Shown in pieces: positions 30,097-39,981 of a stretch of DNA of 64,000 nucleotides (within the stretch, counting starts at the first letter, position 1; the number at the start of each line of letters is the position of its first letter). Location of the stretch: assembly GCF_002632825.1 (NCBI RefSeq), contig NZ_NJAJ01000001.1:145654-209653 (forward strand), written 5' to 3'. The notes beneath the pieces are model-generated. The model worked only from the letters and a program-made list of their open reading frames with translations, ran no database searches and was not told where the DNA came from. A program made the position numbers and the translations under genes. The DNA is from Xenorhabdus stockiae (GTDB taxonomy: Bacteria; Pseudomonadota; Gammaproteobacteria; Enterobacterales; Enterobacteriaceae).

Positions 30097-31620
30097 ATGG
30101 ATACATGGATATACCTAACACAGGGTTTTGAAGTCGCATTAATCCCTAAAAATCTGGTCATTGCATTAATCGGGTGTTTTATTGGTACTGTTGTTGGCCT
30201 GCTTCCGGGTCTTGGCCCAATCAATGGTGTTGCAATTTTATTACCTCTGGCCTTTGCTCTGAAGCTCCCGGCAGAATCCGCCTTAATCTTACTGGCAACG
30301 GTCTATATTGGCTGTGAATATGGAGGGAGGATATCTTCAATTCTGCTGAATGTGCCGGGGGATGCCGCTGCTATTATGACCGCGCTGGATGGGCACCCGA
30401 TGGCAAAACAAGGGAAAGCCGGGGTTGCATTATCTATCTCAGCAGTCAGTTCATTCTGTGGCTCAATTCTGGCTATTGCCGGGATCATTTTATTTGCGCC
30501 TCTTCTGGCAAAATGGTCTTTAGCATTCGGGCCTGCCGAATATTTTGCCCTGATGGTTTTTGCAATTGCCTGTCTTGGTAGCATGATGAGCCAAAACCCG
30601 GTGAAATCGCTACTGGCGGCCTTGATTGGTTTGGGTTTAGCCACCGTTGGCGTTGATTCCAATACCGGTGTTTATCGCTTCACCTTCGATAGTGTCCACC
30701 TCTCCGACGGAATTCAGTTTATTGTCGTTGTCATTGGGCTGTTCTCTGTCAGCGAAATTCTGTTGATGCTGGAAAGCACGTCTACCGGCCAAAAAGTAAT
30801 AAGTAAAACCGGAAGATTACTGTTTAATAAAAAAGAAGCTAAAGCCTGTACCGGGCCAATATTACGCTCATCAGTTATTGGCTTCTTTGTCGGAATACTG
30901 CCCGGCGCCGGAGCGACCATTGCCAGCGCAATCACCTACATGACAGAAAAAAGAATCAGTGGTAACAGTGATTCGTTCGGTAAAGGTGATATCCGGGGGG
31001 TTGCTGCCCCTGAAGCGGCCAATAATGCATCCGCTTGTGGTTCCTTCATTCCCATGCTGACACTTGGTGTCCCCGGCTCAGGCACTACTGCGGTAATGAT
31101 AGGCGCACTGACGCTCTATAACATCACTCCGGGACCTGCGATGTTTACCGAACAGCCAGATATCGTGTGGGGACTAATCGCTGCACTGCTTATTGCTAAT
31201 ATTCTATTGCTAATTATGAATATCCCAATGATTGGCCTATTTACCCGTATGCTAAGTATTCCACTGTGGTTTTTAGTGCCGGTCATTGCCAGTATTTCAG
31301 CAGTCGGCGTTTATGCTGTACACAGCACCACGTTCGATCTGATGTTAATGGTTGGTCTGGGGGTTTTTGGTTACATTCTCAGGAAAATGAACTTCCCAAT
31401 GTCGCCACTTATTCTGGGGTTTGTGCTTGGTGAAATGCTGGAGCAAAACTTAAGGCGGGCACTTTCAATCAGCAATGGTAGTTTTGATATCCTGTGGAGC
31501 AGTGCTATCGCTCAGTCTCTGCTGGTTTTAGCTGCACTGGTTCTTATTATTCCGCCTACATTACTGATCATTCGCAAAAAACGGCAGAAGAGCAGGAAAA
31601 TTTATAGCCAATCCACATAA
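30097..31620 (+). CDS. tctA: Tripartite tricarboxylate transporter, large membrane subunit
   Basis: This 507-residue protein has about twelve membrane segments and the TctA signatures [17 protein letters not shown] and [18 protein letters not shown] (the repeated GLxPGxG helical hairpin). It forms the translocation pathway. The ATG at 30097 has AAGGAG six bases upstream and gives the usual length; the longer frame from 30052 overlaps tctB and is rejected. Its 3' end converges on fabB. Confidence 0.94.
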   Translation: MDTWIYLTQGFEVALIPKNLVIALIGCFIGTVVGLLPGLGPINGVAILLPLAFALKLPAESALILLATVYIGCEYGGRISSILLNVPGDAAAIMTALDGHPMAKQGKAGVALSISAVSSFCGSILAIAGIILFAPLLAKWSLAFGPAEYFALMVFAIACLGSMMSQNPVKSLLAALIGLGLATVGVDSNTGVYRFTFDSVHLSDGIQFIVVVIGLFSVSEILLMLESTSTGQKVISKTGRLLFNKKEAKACTGPILRSSVIGFFVGILPGAGATIASAITYMTEKRISGNSDSFGKGDIRGVAAPEAANNASACGSFIPMLTLGVPGSGTTAVMIGALTLYNITPGPAMFTEQPDIVWGLIAALLIANILLLIMNIPMIGLFTRMLSIPLWFLVPVIASISAVGVYAVHSTTFDLMLMVGLGVFGYILRKMNFPMSPLILGFVLGEMLEQNLRRALSISNGSFDILWSSAIAQSLLVLAALVLIIPPTLLIIRKKRQKSRKIYSQST

Positions 31621-31670
31621 CTGATGAATTGGCTTTTATTCAGAATGATAAAATTTTCAGTTTCAGAAAA

Positions 31671-32885
31671 TCAGTCAGAATATTTACGCATTACCAAAGA
31701 TGCATTTGTACCACCGAACCCGAAGCTATTGGACATCACTGTTGTTAGCTCGCGTTCGGTCGGTTCTGTAATAATATTCATACCAAGCGCTTTTTCATCC
31801 AACTCTTCGATATTAATGCTCGGTGCAATAATCCCGTGCTCCAGCATCAACAGGCTATAAATTGCTTCCTGAGCACCCGCCGCTCCCAAAGAATGCCCGG
31901 TCATCGCCTTAGTCGCTGAAATTGCAGGTGTGTTATCACCAAATACTTCTCTGATAGCTTCCAGCTCTTTCAGGTCACCAACCGGTGTCGATGTGCCATG
32001 TGTATTGATATAGTCTACTTCACCATCCATACCGTCCATGGCCATTCTCATACAGCGAACAGCCCCTTCGCCTGAAGGTGCTACCATGTCCATACCATCG
32101 GAATTTGCTCCGTAACCAATAACTTCAGCATAAATATGCGCGCCACGGGCTAATGCATGTTCTAATTCCTCAACAACCACGATACCGCCACCGCCTGCGA
32201 TAACAAATCCGTCACGGTTTTGGTCATAAGTACGGGAAGCACGATCCGGCGTTTCATTATATTTGGTGGAAAGCGCACCCATTGCATCAAATTCACAGGC
32301 TATTTCCCAGCTAAGCTCTTCACCACCACCAGCAAAAATAACATCCTGTTTGCCAAGCTGAATTAATTCAACAGCATGACCGATACAATGCGCAGAGGTC
32401 GAACAAGCGGAGCTGATCGAATAGTTCACGCCTTTAATTTTAAATGGTGTTGCCAGACAGGCTGAAATACCGGAAGCCATTGTTCTTGTAACCATATAAG
32501 GCCCGACTCCCCGTAAGCCACGGGAACGCATACCGTCCGCACAGACAACCTGATTATGAGGAGAGCCACCACCCGAGCCGACAACCAGCCCTGTGCGTAA
32601 ATTAGAAACCTGATCATCTGACAGGCCGGAATCTTTAATTGCCTCGTCCATTGCCAGGTAAGCATAAACAGAAGCATCACTCATAAAGCGCTGTGTTTTT
32701 CGGTCAATCAAACCTGTTGTATCCAGTTTGACATTTCCCCAAACTTGGCTGCGAAGCCCCATTTCTTTGAATTCTTCGGAAAAAGTTATCCCGGAAAGGC
32801 CTTCTTTCAGAGATTTAAGCACCTCTTTCTGGTTATTACCAATACTGGAAACAATTCCCAGACCAGTGATTACTGCTCTTTTCAT
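31671..32885 (-). CDS. fabB: 3-oxoacyl-ACP synthase I (FabB)
   Basis: FabB elongates acyl-ACPs and is required for unsaturated fatty acids. The 404-residue protein has the thiolase-fold active cysteine in [16 protein letters not shown], His in [10 protein letters not shown] and His in [14 protein letters not shown]. Length equals the usual 404-406. It has a GAGG ribosome site and lies under FabR and FadR operators. Divergent mnmC follows the E. coli order. Confidence 0.97.
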   Translation of the reverse strand: MKRAVITGLGIVSSIGNNQKEVLKSLKEGLSGITFSEEFKEMGLRSQVWGNVKLDTTGLIDRKTQRFMSDASVYAYLAMDEAIKDSGLSDDQVSNLRTGLVVGSGGGSPHNQVVCADGMRSRGLRGVGPYMVTRTMASGISACLATPFKIKGVNYSISSACSTSAHCIGHAVELIQLGKQDVIFAGGGEELSWEIACEFDAMGALSTKYNETPDRASRTYDQNRDGFVIAGGGGIVVVEELEHALARGAHIYAEVIGYGANSDGMDMVAPSGEGAVRCMRMAMDGMDGEVDYINTHGTSTPVGDLKELEAIREVFGDNTPAISATKAMTGHSLGAAGAQEAIYSLLMLEHGIIAPSINIEELDEKALGMNIITEPTERELTTVMSNSFGFGGTNASLVMRKYSD

Positions 32886-32934
32886 TAATTACCTCATCAA
32901 TATGTTTACCTGCGGGATTTCCTACTCGCACTTT

Positions 32935-32971
32935 AGCGTACACTTGTACGCTGAACAAGTCCGATCAGGTT
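32935..32971 (-). promoter_or_regulatory. fabB promoter with FabR and FadR operators
   Basis: AGCGTACA-CT-TGTACGCT (32935-32952) is a perfect 18-base palindrome of the kind bound by FabR. The adjacent AACCTGATCGGACTTGTT on the minus strand (32971-32954) matches the FadR activator site of fabB as I recall it. The minus strand also holds TTGTTC, 17 bases, then TAAAGT, a sigma-70 type promoter overlapping both. Control by unsaturated acyl-CoA is expected. Confidence 0.8.
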
Positions 32972-33100
32972 AAAAATCGTGGAACAATTGATCAGAGTCA
33001 GTTCTTAAGATCCTCTATAGGTGGTGTAACCGCATCAAGACCGTTAAAATCCCCCATTATTCTTCGCAACAATACAGGTCTTATTTTGAAAAACAGTATC

Positions 33101-35146
33101 GTGAAAAACAGTGCTATCAGTAGCGCGACCCTAAGCTGGAATGAACAGGGAACACCTATTTCTGAGCAGTTTGATGATGTTTATTTTTCAAATCAAGACG
33201 GGTTGGAAGAAACGGTATATGTATTTTTGAAAGGTAATCATTTTCCTCAACGTTTTAACACACACCCTCGTTCTGATTGCGTTATTGCTGAAACCGGATT
33301 TGGTACAGGGTTAAATTTTCTGGCGATATGGCGCGCTTTCTCAGCTTTCAGGCAGCAGTCACCCGATGCCACATTAAACAGACTGCATTACATTAGTTTT
33401 GAAAAATATCCATTAAAAATCGCAGACCTAAAAAATGCCCATCAGCGCTGGCCAGAACTTCAGCCATTCTCTGAGAAATTATGTCAACAGTGGCCCTTAC
33501 CACTCTCAGGTTGCCATCGATTAATTCTGGATAATGGTGCTATCACGCTGGATCTTTGGTTTGGTGATGTAAATGAGCTATTACCCAAGATAACTTCTGG
33601 CTTGAAAAGCAAAATTGATGCATGGTTTTTAGATGGTTTTGCCCCAGCTAAAAATCCACAAATGTGGAGCGAACAACTGTTCACTTCTATGGCAAAATTT
33701 TCCCGTCCGGAAGGGACATTTGCGACATTTACTTCCGCTGGTTTAGTTCGCCGTGGATTACAAGAAGCAGGCTTTGATGTCAAAAAAATAAAAGGTTTCG
33801 GACGTAAAAGAGAGATGCTGACGGGCACTTTACTTCCCACAGTTCATAATCCCAGCTCCGATACTCCCTGGTTTACCCGCCAAAGCGCAACATACACTGA
33901 CGATATCGCCATTATTGGCGGCGGTATTGCCAGCGCACTGACTGCCCTAGCTTTATTGCGTCGTGGTGCAAAAGTCACCCTGTATTGTCAGGATGAACAC
34001 CTCGCACAGAATGCATCAGGTAATCAACAAGGCGCATTGTACCCCTTACTGAATGGTCAGAATGATCCACTAGAGCGATTTTTCACCTCCGCATTTACCT
34101 TTGCCCGTCGCCAATATGATCACCTGACTGATCAGGGCGTTTTATTTGATCATCAGTGGGATGGAGTTAGCCAGCTGGCCTACGATGAAAAATCGGATAA
34201 AAAAATATCTGGGATACTCCAAACAGTATGGCCAGAAGAAATTGCTGTTGAAATGGATCGCCAGCAACTGAGCCAGATTAGTGGGCTGGATGTCAATTAT
34301 CATGGGGTACATTATCCACAGGGCGGATGGTTATATCCGGGACAGTTGACTCAGGAAGCCATCAAGCTCGCACAACAACGTGGTATGTGTACGCACTTCA
34401 ACCATAAAATAATACGTCTGGCTCAATATGAAAACGGCTGGCAGCTACATATTGAACATCAGGGACAAGTACAGCTTAAAACCCATAAAGTGGTTGTTAT
34501 TGCCAATGGACACTGTTTGCCACAATTTGAACAAACTGAAAAGCTCCCAGTGACTGCTGTTCGTGGACAGGTTAGTCATATCCCAACTACCAAGCATCTC
34601 AGCCAGCTAAAAAGTGTACTCTGTTACGATGGTTATATGACGCCTGCCAATCCACAGAATCAATATCACTGTATTGGCGCAAGTTACCAGCGTAATTTTC
34701 TGGATATTGAATATTCCACCGTCGAGCAACAAGAAAACCGAGACCGTTTATTGAAGTGTTTTCCTGATGTTGAGTGGGTAAAAGAGGTTGATATATCAGA
34801 AAATAAGTCTCGTCAGGGAATACGCTGTGTCATTCGGGATCATATGCCAATGGTGGGTAATGTGCCTGTTCTCAAAGAGATTCTGAAAAAGTATGCCAAC
34901 TTGCCCCAACAAATGCAGTCCGGAGAGAAAATTGACGAGTCCCCTTGTTATCCTGACCTGTTTGTTATTGGTGCGTTAGGATCTCGTGGATTATGCTCTG
35001 CCCCTTTAAGTGCTGAGTTACTCGCAGGACAAATTTTTGGTGAAGCTCTACCGCTTGATGATGAAACATTAGCGGCTTTAAACCCTAATCGCTTCTGGGT
35101 CAGAAAACTGTTACGTGGAAAAAAGGTAAAAACAGAAAAACCTTAA
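33101..35146 (+). CDS. mnmC: tRNA 5-methylaminomethyl-2-thiouridine biosynthesis bifunctional protein MnmC
   Basis: MnmC completes the mnm5s2U34 modification. The N-terminal methyltransferase domain (about 1-250) has [17 protein letters not shown] and [15 protein letters not shown]. The C-terminal FAD oxidase domain (about 265-660) starts with [20 protein letters not shown] and has [12 protein letters not shown] and [16 protein letters not shown]. The GTG at 33101 places residues exactly as in the E. coli N-terminus (14 residues to the first conserved Asn). A TTG five codons earlier is an alternative. No strong ribosome site is seen for either. 681 residues, close to E. coli (668). Confidence 0.94.
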   Translation: MKNSAISSATLSWNEQGTPISEQFDDVYFSNQDGLEETVYVFLKGNHFPQRFNTHPRSDCVIAETGFGTGLNFLAIWRAFSAFRQQSPDATLNRLHYISFEKYPLKIADLKNAHQRWPELQPFSEKLCQQWPLPLSGCHRLILDNGAITLDLWFGDVNELLPKITSGLKSKIDAWFLDGFAPAKNPQMWSEQLFTSMAKFSRPEGTFATFTSAGLVRRGLQEAGFDVKKIKGFGRKREMLTGTLLPTVHNPSSDTPWFTRQSATYTDDIAIIGGGIASALTALALLRRGAKVTLYCQDEHLAQNASGNQQGALYPLLNGQNDPLERFFTSAFTFARRQYDHLTDQGVLFDHQWDGVSQLAYDEKSDKKISGILQTVWPEEIAVEMDRQQLSQISGLDVNYHGVHYPQGGWLYPGQLTQEAIKLAQQRGMCTHFNHKIIRLAQYENGWQLHIEHQGQVQLKTHKVVVIANGHCLPQFEQTEKLPVTAVRGQVSHIPTTKHLSQLKSVLCYDGYMTPANPQNQYHCIGASYQRNFLDIEYSTVEQQENRDRLLKCFPDVEWVKEVDISENKSRQGIRCVIRDHMPMVGNVPVLKEILKKYANLPQQMQSGEKIDESPCYPDLFVIGALGSRGLCSAPLSAELLAGQIFGEALPLDDETLAALNPNRFWVRKLLRGKKVKTEKP

Positions 35147-35182
35147 ATTACACTGATGTCGCACGGCAATAATGAAACTAAT

Positions 35183-35215
35183 CTCCAGTCACGTAGATAA
35201 GTTATGTGACTGGGG
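35183..35215. repeat. ERIC-like hairpin between convergent mnmC and the GNAT gene
   Basis: CTCCAGTCACGTA (35183-35195) pairs with TATGTGACTGGGG (35203-35215) with two wobble pairs. The AGTCAC/GTGACTGG core resembles the central part of ERIC elements. It lies in the 92-base convergent gap and may serve as a bidirectional terminator. Confidence 0.5.
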
Positions 35216-35238
35216 GCACTAACTGAATTACAATCGGT

Positions 35239-35757
35239 TCATATAATTATAGGGCGTTTCATAGCACAACGCTGTTCTGCCGAAAAACCATATTCAATTT
35301 CACCTTGCAAAATCTGTTGTAATTCCTCACCCATTTCTTGCGGTTCCAAGATAACAAACCCCAGTTTTTGGTAAAAAGGCGCATTCCAAAGGACATTACG
35401 GAAAGTTGTTAAAGTGACAGACTGTAATTTGCGTTGCTTAGCTACTTGAATAACTGTTTCTATTAATTCCTTGCCTATACCCTTTCTTTGCCAATCTCCA
35501 TGCACAGATAGCTCAAAAATATGTAACCCGTCCTCCAGAGTTTTCACCAGAATAAAACCTACAGGAACACCCTTATTATTTATTGCAACCCAGCTATTGT
35601 GTTGCACAATATAACCCAAATGTTGTTGTTCAGTCTGTATATGACCATCAGAAATCCAGGCTAGTTCAGGTATAAGACAAAATAGTTGCGCAGCGGAATG
35701 TTCAATTATAGCTAACTGATTTATATCTGATAACTGTGTTGGCCGAATAGTAAACAT
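35239..35757 (-). CDS. GNAT-family N-acetyltransferase
   Basis: This 172-residue protein has the GNAT fold: TIRPTQLSDINQLAIIE at the start, the acetyl-CoA loop ELSVHGDWQRKGIGKELIE (Q/R-x-x-G-x-G/A type), and NAPFYQKLGFV near the end. The substrate is unknown. The ATG at 35757 has GAGGTGG upstream; the frame extends further but without a better site. It follows the coiled-coil gene by 20 bases and has a ribosome region nearly identical to that gene (GAGGTGGTATAATG and GGAGGTGGTATATG), hinting at common origin or shared control. E. coli has no gene here. Confidence 0.88.
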   Translation of the reverse strand: MFTIRPTQLSDINQLAIIEHSAAQLFCLIPELAWISDGHIQTEQQHLGYIVQHNSWVAINNKGVPVGFILVKTLEDGLHIFELSVHGDWQRKGIGKELIETVIQVAKQRKLQSVTLTTFRNVLWNAPFYQKLGFVILEPQEMGEELQQILQGEIEYGFSAEQRCAMKRPIII

Positions 35758-35777
35758 TATACCACCTCGGTAATTAT

Positions 35778-36389
35778 TCAGGATGGAAGCATCAATTTCA
35801 TTGCGGCGATAATAATACCAGAAAAACCAAACATCATTGTTACCATCCACTTTGTCTGAGATGTTATTTTCTCTAATAGCGTCTTATGGATAGATGCCAT
35901 TTCTTTATTTACAGATGCAATCTCAGTATGGATAAGCACCTTTACTGATTCAATATCAGCCTTAGTTGCATAGGTATTTTTTATAATTCCTACGTCTATT
36001 TTTAGCTCAGTTACATCTGTTTTTAGATCTGCTACGTCTGACTTTAACTCTATTACGTCTGTTTTTAATTGTTTTACATCTGTCTTTAGCTCTGTTACAT
36101 CTGATTTTAACTCTATTACGTCTGTTTTTAATTGTTTTACATCTGTCTTTAGCTCTATTACGTCTGTTTTTAACTGTGTTACGTCTATTTTTAACAGTGA
36201 AACATCTGTTTTTAATTGTGAAACATCTACCCCCATATTTTCAAATCTTTTTTCTAATATTACATTCATTTCCGTTCTCCCTGTCAGGTTGAAAGTACTA
36301 AAACTTATCGATTCAGGTAAAAAGTACTTTTTATATTGCTGATTGTGATCCCCATATTCCCTTTGAACAACATTGTCCTCAATTCTCAT
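35778..36389 (-). CDS. Heptad-repeat coiled-coil protein with C-terminal membrane anchor
   Basis: I do not recognise a family with certainty. Eleven consecutive heptads V-x-x-L-K-[TSI]-D run from residue 56 to 132, a textbook long coiled coil, followed by a less regular helix and a C-terminal hydrophobic span (about 181-200, WMVTMMFGFSGIIIAAMKLM). This topology resembles DUF1640-like or tail-anchored oligomeric proteins. The ATG at 36389 has a strong GGAGG; a second start at 36269 (MNVILEKRF) also has GGGAG and gives 163 residues. The heptad DNA contains a near-exact 63-base tandem duplication. Confidence 0.75.
   Translation of the reverse strand: MRIEDNVVQREYGDHNQQYKKYFLPESISFSTFNLTGRTEMNVILEKRFENMGVDVSQLKTDVSLLKIDVTQLKTDVIELKTDVKQLKTDVIELKSDVTELKTDVKQLKTDVIELKSDVADLKTDVTELKIDVGIIKNTYATKADIESVKVLIHTEIASVNKEMASIHKTLLEKITSQTKWMVTMMFGFSGIIIAAMKLMLPS
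35994..36224. repeat. 21-base tandem repeats with a 63-base duplication
   Basis: Eleven 21-base units encode the heptads of the coiled-coil protein. Within them the block from 36043 recurs 63 bases further on (from 36106) with very few changes, which shows a recent three-heptad duplication. Length should vary between strains. Confidence 0.8.
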
Positions 36390-36807
36390 ATACCACCTCC
36401 GAAATATCCTTTTTCTATTCTGTGTTTTTAAAGAGAATTTACATTTGTAATTTTTAAATAACAGATTAATAATTGCATTTTAAATTCATACATTAGCAAT
36501 AAATTTAAAATACATTGTTTTTCCATAATGCTACAAACTCTATCATCATTCATTTTTTAAATCATCAGCTGTTCCACTAATAACAAAATAAAATCTCAAA
36601 TAATATATAACAAAATCATTAAATTACGCAGACACGTAACTTTAATATATAAAAATCAAATCTTACTACCCAATAATTTTACTTTATTTCTTTCATAAAA
36701 GAACATTCAATATTTAAGATTATCTGTTATTTATCATTAATTGCGAAGCGCTACGCATTTCTATGTAAGAGAGGGCTGTAAAACAACCCTCAAAATAGCG
36801 TCAAAAA
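36390..36807. other. AT-rich intergenic region with no gene
   Basis: This 418-base, very AT-rich stretch lies upstream of the coiled-coil gene and downstream of yfcL. It must hold the promoter of the former. A weak GAGGG/CCCTC hairpin near 36771-36791 lies 17 bases beyond the yfcL stop and may terminate it. Nothing else is supported. Confidence 0.5.
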
Positions 36808-37083
36808 TTATGATCTCGCACTATCCAGTAGCTTTTTCCAAGTGGATAAAATCAAAACCTGATCCGGCGGTGTCAATTCGCCAGCCTTAATCGCTTTCTG
36901 AACGCTTTCCTCTACACGCTGATGAAGCTGTTCAATAGTATTGGCACCTTCCTGCTCCAGTTCAGCAACAGCCAGTGTCAGATGCCCGCGGAGGTATCCA
37001 CCAGCAAATAATTCGTCATCACTGGCATATTCAACCATGTCATCTATCTGTGCCAGAATGCGTGTTTCAAACTCTGCGAGCAT
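36808..37083 (-). CDS. yfcL: YfcL family protein
   Basis: This 91-residue acidic cytosolic protein matches E. coli YfcL from memory in length and in MLAEFETRILAQIDDMVEYASDDELFAGGYLRGHLTLAVAE-type sequence, of which FAGGYLRGHLTLAVAELE is the most conserved part. The function is unknown. It follows epmC by 21 bases, as in E. coli, so the two are likely co-transcribed. Confidence 0.9.
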   Translation of the reverse strand: MLAEFETRILAQIDDMVEYASDDELFAGGYLRGHLTLAVAELEQEGANTIEQLHQRVEESVQKAIKAGELTPPDQVLILSTWKKLLDSARS

Positions 37084-37104
37084 TGTTTTTCCTCAAAAAT
37101 CAAA

Positions 37105-37656
37105 TCAGTTAGCAAAAGGATCTTCCGGGTCAGGAAAATGTTCTGCCTTTAGTGGAGGGGTATTGTAAAACGATTGCAGGGCGCGAATAAAGCGCGCCGC
37201 ACGTAGGGGGATTCCATTTTCAAGGTATGCAATGACCTGAGTATGAACTTTCCGCTGAAAAGCAAAACGATCCGGCTCAAAATCACCGTCGAGATTATCG
37301 CAACTAATGTTGAACGGAAAGCCCGCAGCCATACAGAATAGCCACTCTAACGCCTGAGGTTTAATTTCGACTTTTTCGAATTCAGCCTGAGTTTGAGCAT
37401 CGCGGCCATCGGGACAATACCAATAACCAAAATCAACCAATTTACGACGCTCTGTACCTGCAATGCACCAATGGGAAATTTCATGTAATCCGCTGGCGTA
37501 AAAGCCGTGGGCAAATACGACCCGGTTATAAACTTCTTTATCATCTGCGGGTAGATAAATTGGCTCATCATCACCTTTGATCAAACGGGTGTTATAGTCA
37601 TCGCTAAAGCAATCATCAAAAATTTCAATTAGTTGTTGATAATGATGTTCAGCCAT
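37105..37656 (-). CDS. epmC: Elongation factor P hydroxylase EpmC
   Basis: This 183-residue protein (YfcM) hydroxylates the beta-lysylated lysine 34 of EF-P in E. coli. It shows the putative iron-binding HEISHWCIAG and FGYWYCPDGRDAQTQAEFE, and matches E. coli EpmC nearly along its length. In strains without the hydroxylation the protein is thought to be dispensable. It is upstream of yfcL in a two-gene unit. Confidence 0.94.
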   Translation of the reverse strand: MAEHHYQQLIEIFDDCFSDDYNTRLIKGDDEPIYLPADDKEVYNRVVFAHGFYASGLHEISHWCIAGTERRKLVDFGYWYCPDGRDAQTQAEFEKVEIKPQALEWLFCMAAGFPFNISCDNLDGDFEPDRFAFQRKVHTQVIAYLENGIPLRAARFIRALQSFYNTPPLKAEHFPDPEDPFAN

Positions 37657-37700
37657 TTATTAATACAATCCTAAAAATTAATGTCCTATATCCGATAACA

Positions 37701-37740
37701 TTCGAGTTACGACCAGAAAGTGACAAAGAGGTAACTCGAA
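37701..37740. repeat. Inverted repeat between epmC and yfcA
   Basis: TTCGAGTTAC (37701-37710) and GTAACTCGAA (37731-37740) are perfect complements with a 20-base loop. The element lies 18 bases from the yfcA stop, where it could terminate yfcA transcription. No T-run is obvious. Confidence 0.45.
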
Positions 37741-37757
37741 AGACAGTAGATATAAAA

Positions 37758-38558
37758 TTAAAAATAAAATTCCAGCCAGGAACGGATGGTTTCACCATGC
37801 TGTTCATGGAGCAATTTGATACTCATTAAAAAAGAGATGGTTACCAGCATCGGGCGAATCAATTTCTGCCCTCTGCTTAATACTAAACCGGCTCCTAAGC
37901 GTGCTCCAATCATCTGACCGGCCAGCATAACAAAACCCAACAGCCATAAAACCTGCCCGCCAAGAATAAAGAAAACCAATGCACCGAGATTAGCTGCGCA
38001 ATTCAGCACTTTTGCATGTGCAGTTGCCTTAGCCAGATTGTAACCACAGAGCATGACGTAAGAAAGTGCCAGAAAAGAGCCGGTTCCCGGCCCGAATACA
38101 CCATCGTAAAACCCGATCCCTCCCCCGGCAAGGCAACCAAATGCAATCGGACCCAGACGGCGCGGTCGATCTTCTGCACCTATATTGGGTACCAACAGGA
38201 AGTAAAGACCGATGATCATAACCAGAACCGGTAAGGCATAGCGCAGTAAATCCGGTGATACAAACTGAACCAGTAATGCGCCTGCCATACCACCCAGAAC
38301 CGTCATAGTGATAGCAAATCGTTGAGAACGTAAGCTTACTACTCCTCGGCGGATAAAATACAGGCTGGCAGAGAGTGAACTACCTACAGCCTGAAGTTTC
38401 CCTGTTGCCAGTGCCTGGACCGGCGTAATACCTGTAGATAATAAAGCGGGAATCGTTAACAGCCCGCCACCACCTGCAATTGAATCGATAAAACCTGCAA
38501 CCAGAGCAACTAAAAAGAGTAAACCATAAACTTCCGGACCCAGTAATGACCATTCCAT
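37758..38558 (-). CDS. yfcA: TauE/SafE family membrane protein YfcA
   Basis: This protein of about 266 residues has eight hydrophobic segments and the repeated family motif GFIDSIAGGGGLLTIPALL with its partner GFYDGVFGPGTGSFLAL. The family exports sulfur-containing organic anions such as sulfite or sulfoacetate; the substrate of YfcA is not established. The start at 38558 (MEWSL) or a GTG four codons upstream are both possible. E. coli mepA, normally between yfcA and aroC, is missing. Confidence 0.92.
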   Translation of the reverse strand: MEWSLLGPEVYGLLFLVALVAGFIDSIAGGGGLLTIPALLSTGITPVQALATGKLQAVGSSLSASLYFIRRGVVSLRSQRFAITMTVLGGMAGALLVQFVSPDLLRYALPVLVMIIGLYFLLVPNIGAEDRPRRLGPIAFGCLAGGGIGFYDGVFGPGTGSFLALSYVMLCGYNLAKATAHAKVLNCAANLGALVFFILGGQVLWLLGFVMLAGQMIGARLGAGLVLSRGQKLIRPMLVTISFLMSIKLLHEQHGETIRSWLEFYF

Positions 38559-38635
38559 GATGTATTTCACCAGAAAATTGCTTATCCGATATCACGGTGT
38601 CTTTCGGCACCTATTCATATTTGTTGAGCTCTGGT

Positions 38636-39721
38636 TCACCAGCTTGGAAGCGAAGGTGACACATCTGCACATTGTGCTCTCTGGCGCAACAGATGATCCA
38701 TCAGGACAATCGCCATCATCGCCTCTGCAATAGGCACTGCGCGGATACCAACACAAGGATCATGCCGACCACGGGTAACCATATCCACTTCTTCGCCCTG
38801 CCGATTAATGGTTTTTCCTGAAACCATAATGCTGGATGTCGGTTTCAGCGCAATATGGGCAACAATGGGCTGACTGCTACTGATCCCACCCAGAATGCCT
38901 CCCGCATGGTTACTGGTAAAACCTTGAGAGGTGATTTCATCCCTGTTTTCGCTGCCACGCAGGCCAATTACGCCAAAACCATCACCAATTTCTACGCCTT
39001 TCACAGCATTAATGCTCATTAGGGCATGAGCAATGTCGGCATCCAGACGGTCAAAAACCGGTTCTCCTAATCCAGCCGGAACATTTTCAGCCACAACGGT
39101 CACTCTGGCACCAATGGAATCCCCTTCTTTCTTCAGGGCACGTAATAATTCATCAAGCTGAGTTAATTTACTTTCATCAGGACAGAAAAATGGGTTCTGC
39201 TCAACCAGATCCCAATCTTTCATTTCACAGTGAATATCTCCCATCTGAGTCAGGCAGGCACGGATACGAATACCATGTTTTTCGAATAAATATTTTTTGG
39301 CAATCGCTCCCGCAGCAACACGTATTGCAGTTTCACGGGCAGATGAACGGCCACCTCCGCGATAATCGCGCAACCCATACTTTTGTTCATAGGTATAATC
39401 TGCATGACCGGGACGGAAAACATCTTTGATCGCGCTGTAGTCTTGCGAACGTTGATCGGTGTTTTCAATTAATAAGCCAATACTGGTTCCGGTTGTTACT
39501 CCCTCAAAAACACCAGAAAGTATGCGAACCTCATCGGGTTCACGGCGCTGAGTGGTATAGCGGGAAGTCCCGGGACGACGCCTGTCCAGATCAATTTGCA
39601 AATCGGCTTCCGAAATAACAATACCAGGTGGAACACCATCAACAATTCCACCCAATGCAAGACCGTGAGATTCACCAAATGTAGTAACACGGAAAAACTG
39701 TCCAATACTGTTGCCTGCCAT
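38636..39721 (-). CDS. aroC: Chorismate synthase AroC
   Basis: AroC converts EPSP to chorismate with reduced FMN, the last shared step of aromatic synthesis. The 361-residue protein shows the three signatures [18 protein letters not shown], the [20 protein letters not shown] flavin-binding segment and the C-terminal [19 protein letters not shown]. Length matches E. coli. It lies downstream of prmB across a gap with a nested inverted repeat. Confidence 0.98.
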   Translation of the reverse strand: MAGNSIGQFFRVTTFGESHGLALGGIVDGVPPGIVISEADLQIDLDRRRPGTSRYTTQRREPDEVRILSGVFEGVTTGTSIGLLIENTDQRSQDYSAIKDVFRPGHADYTYEQKYGLRDYRGGGRSSARETAIRVAAGAIAKKYLFEKHGIRIRACLTQMGDIHCEMKDWDLVEQNPFFCPDESKLTQLDELLRALKKEGDSIGARVTVVAENVPAGLGEPVFDRLDADIAHALMSINAVKGVEIGDGFGVIGLRGSENRDEITSQGFTSNHAGGILGGISSSQPIVAHIALKPTSSIMVSGKTINRQGEEVDMVTRGRHDPCVGIRAVPIAEAMMAIVLMDHLLRQRAQCADVSPSLPSW

Positions 39722-39825
39722 ACCTATCCTGCCATTATTTCTTATGTATTAAGATTAGATGTTAAATAACAATAAACTAACAAATGGTTAAAGCATAATT
39801 TATTTCACCCGATTTATTTGACTAT

Positions 39826-39916
39826 ACCAATTCAACTTCAAGAGGCGTGTGATATCTCCCCACAATGCAGGGAGATATAAGGGCTTACCTCATATTACCA
39901 ATTGTAACTTGAAGTT
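39826..39916. repeat. Nested inverted-repeat element between prmB and aroC
   Basis: The outer arms AACTTCAAG (39834-39842) and CTTGAAGTT (39908-39916) enclose an inner perfect stem ATATCTCCC (39852-39860) and GGGAGATAT (39870-39878). TACCAATT occurs beside both outer arms (39826 and 39897). The architecture is that of a small palindromic repeat or MITE. Confidence 0.6.
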
Positions 39917-39981
39917 TATCGGGCATAAAATGTGCTAAAAAACACTTTAACCATTGGGCTTAATATTGTGTGTAACGAACT

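Noticed and set aside
30052..30097. Upstream start of TctA inside tctB
   Set aside because: The ATG at 30097 has AAGGAG and gives the usual length.
31624..31860. 78-codon plus-strand reading overlapping the fabB 3' end
   Set aside because: It is the reverse strand of fabB with no family match.
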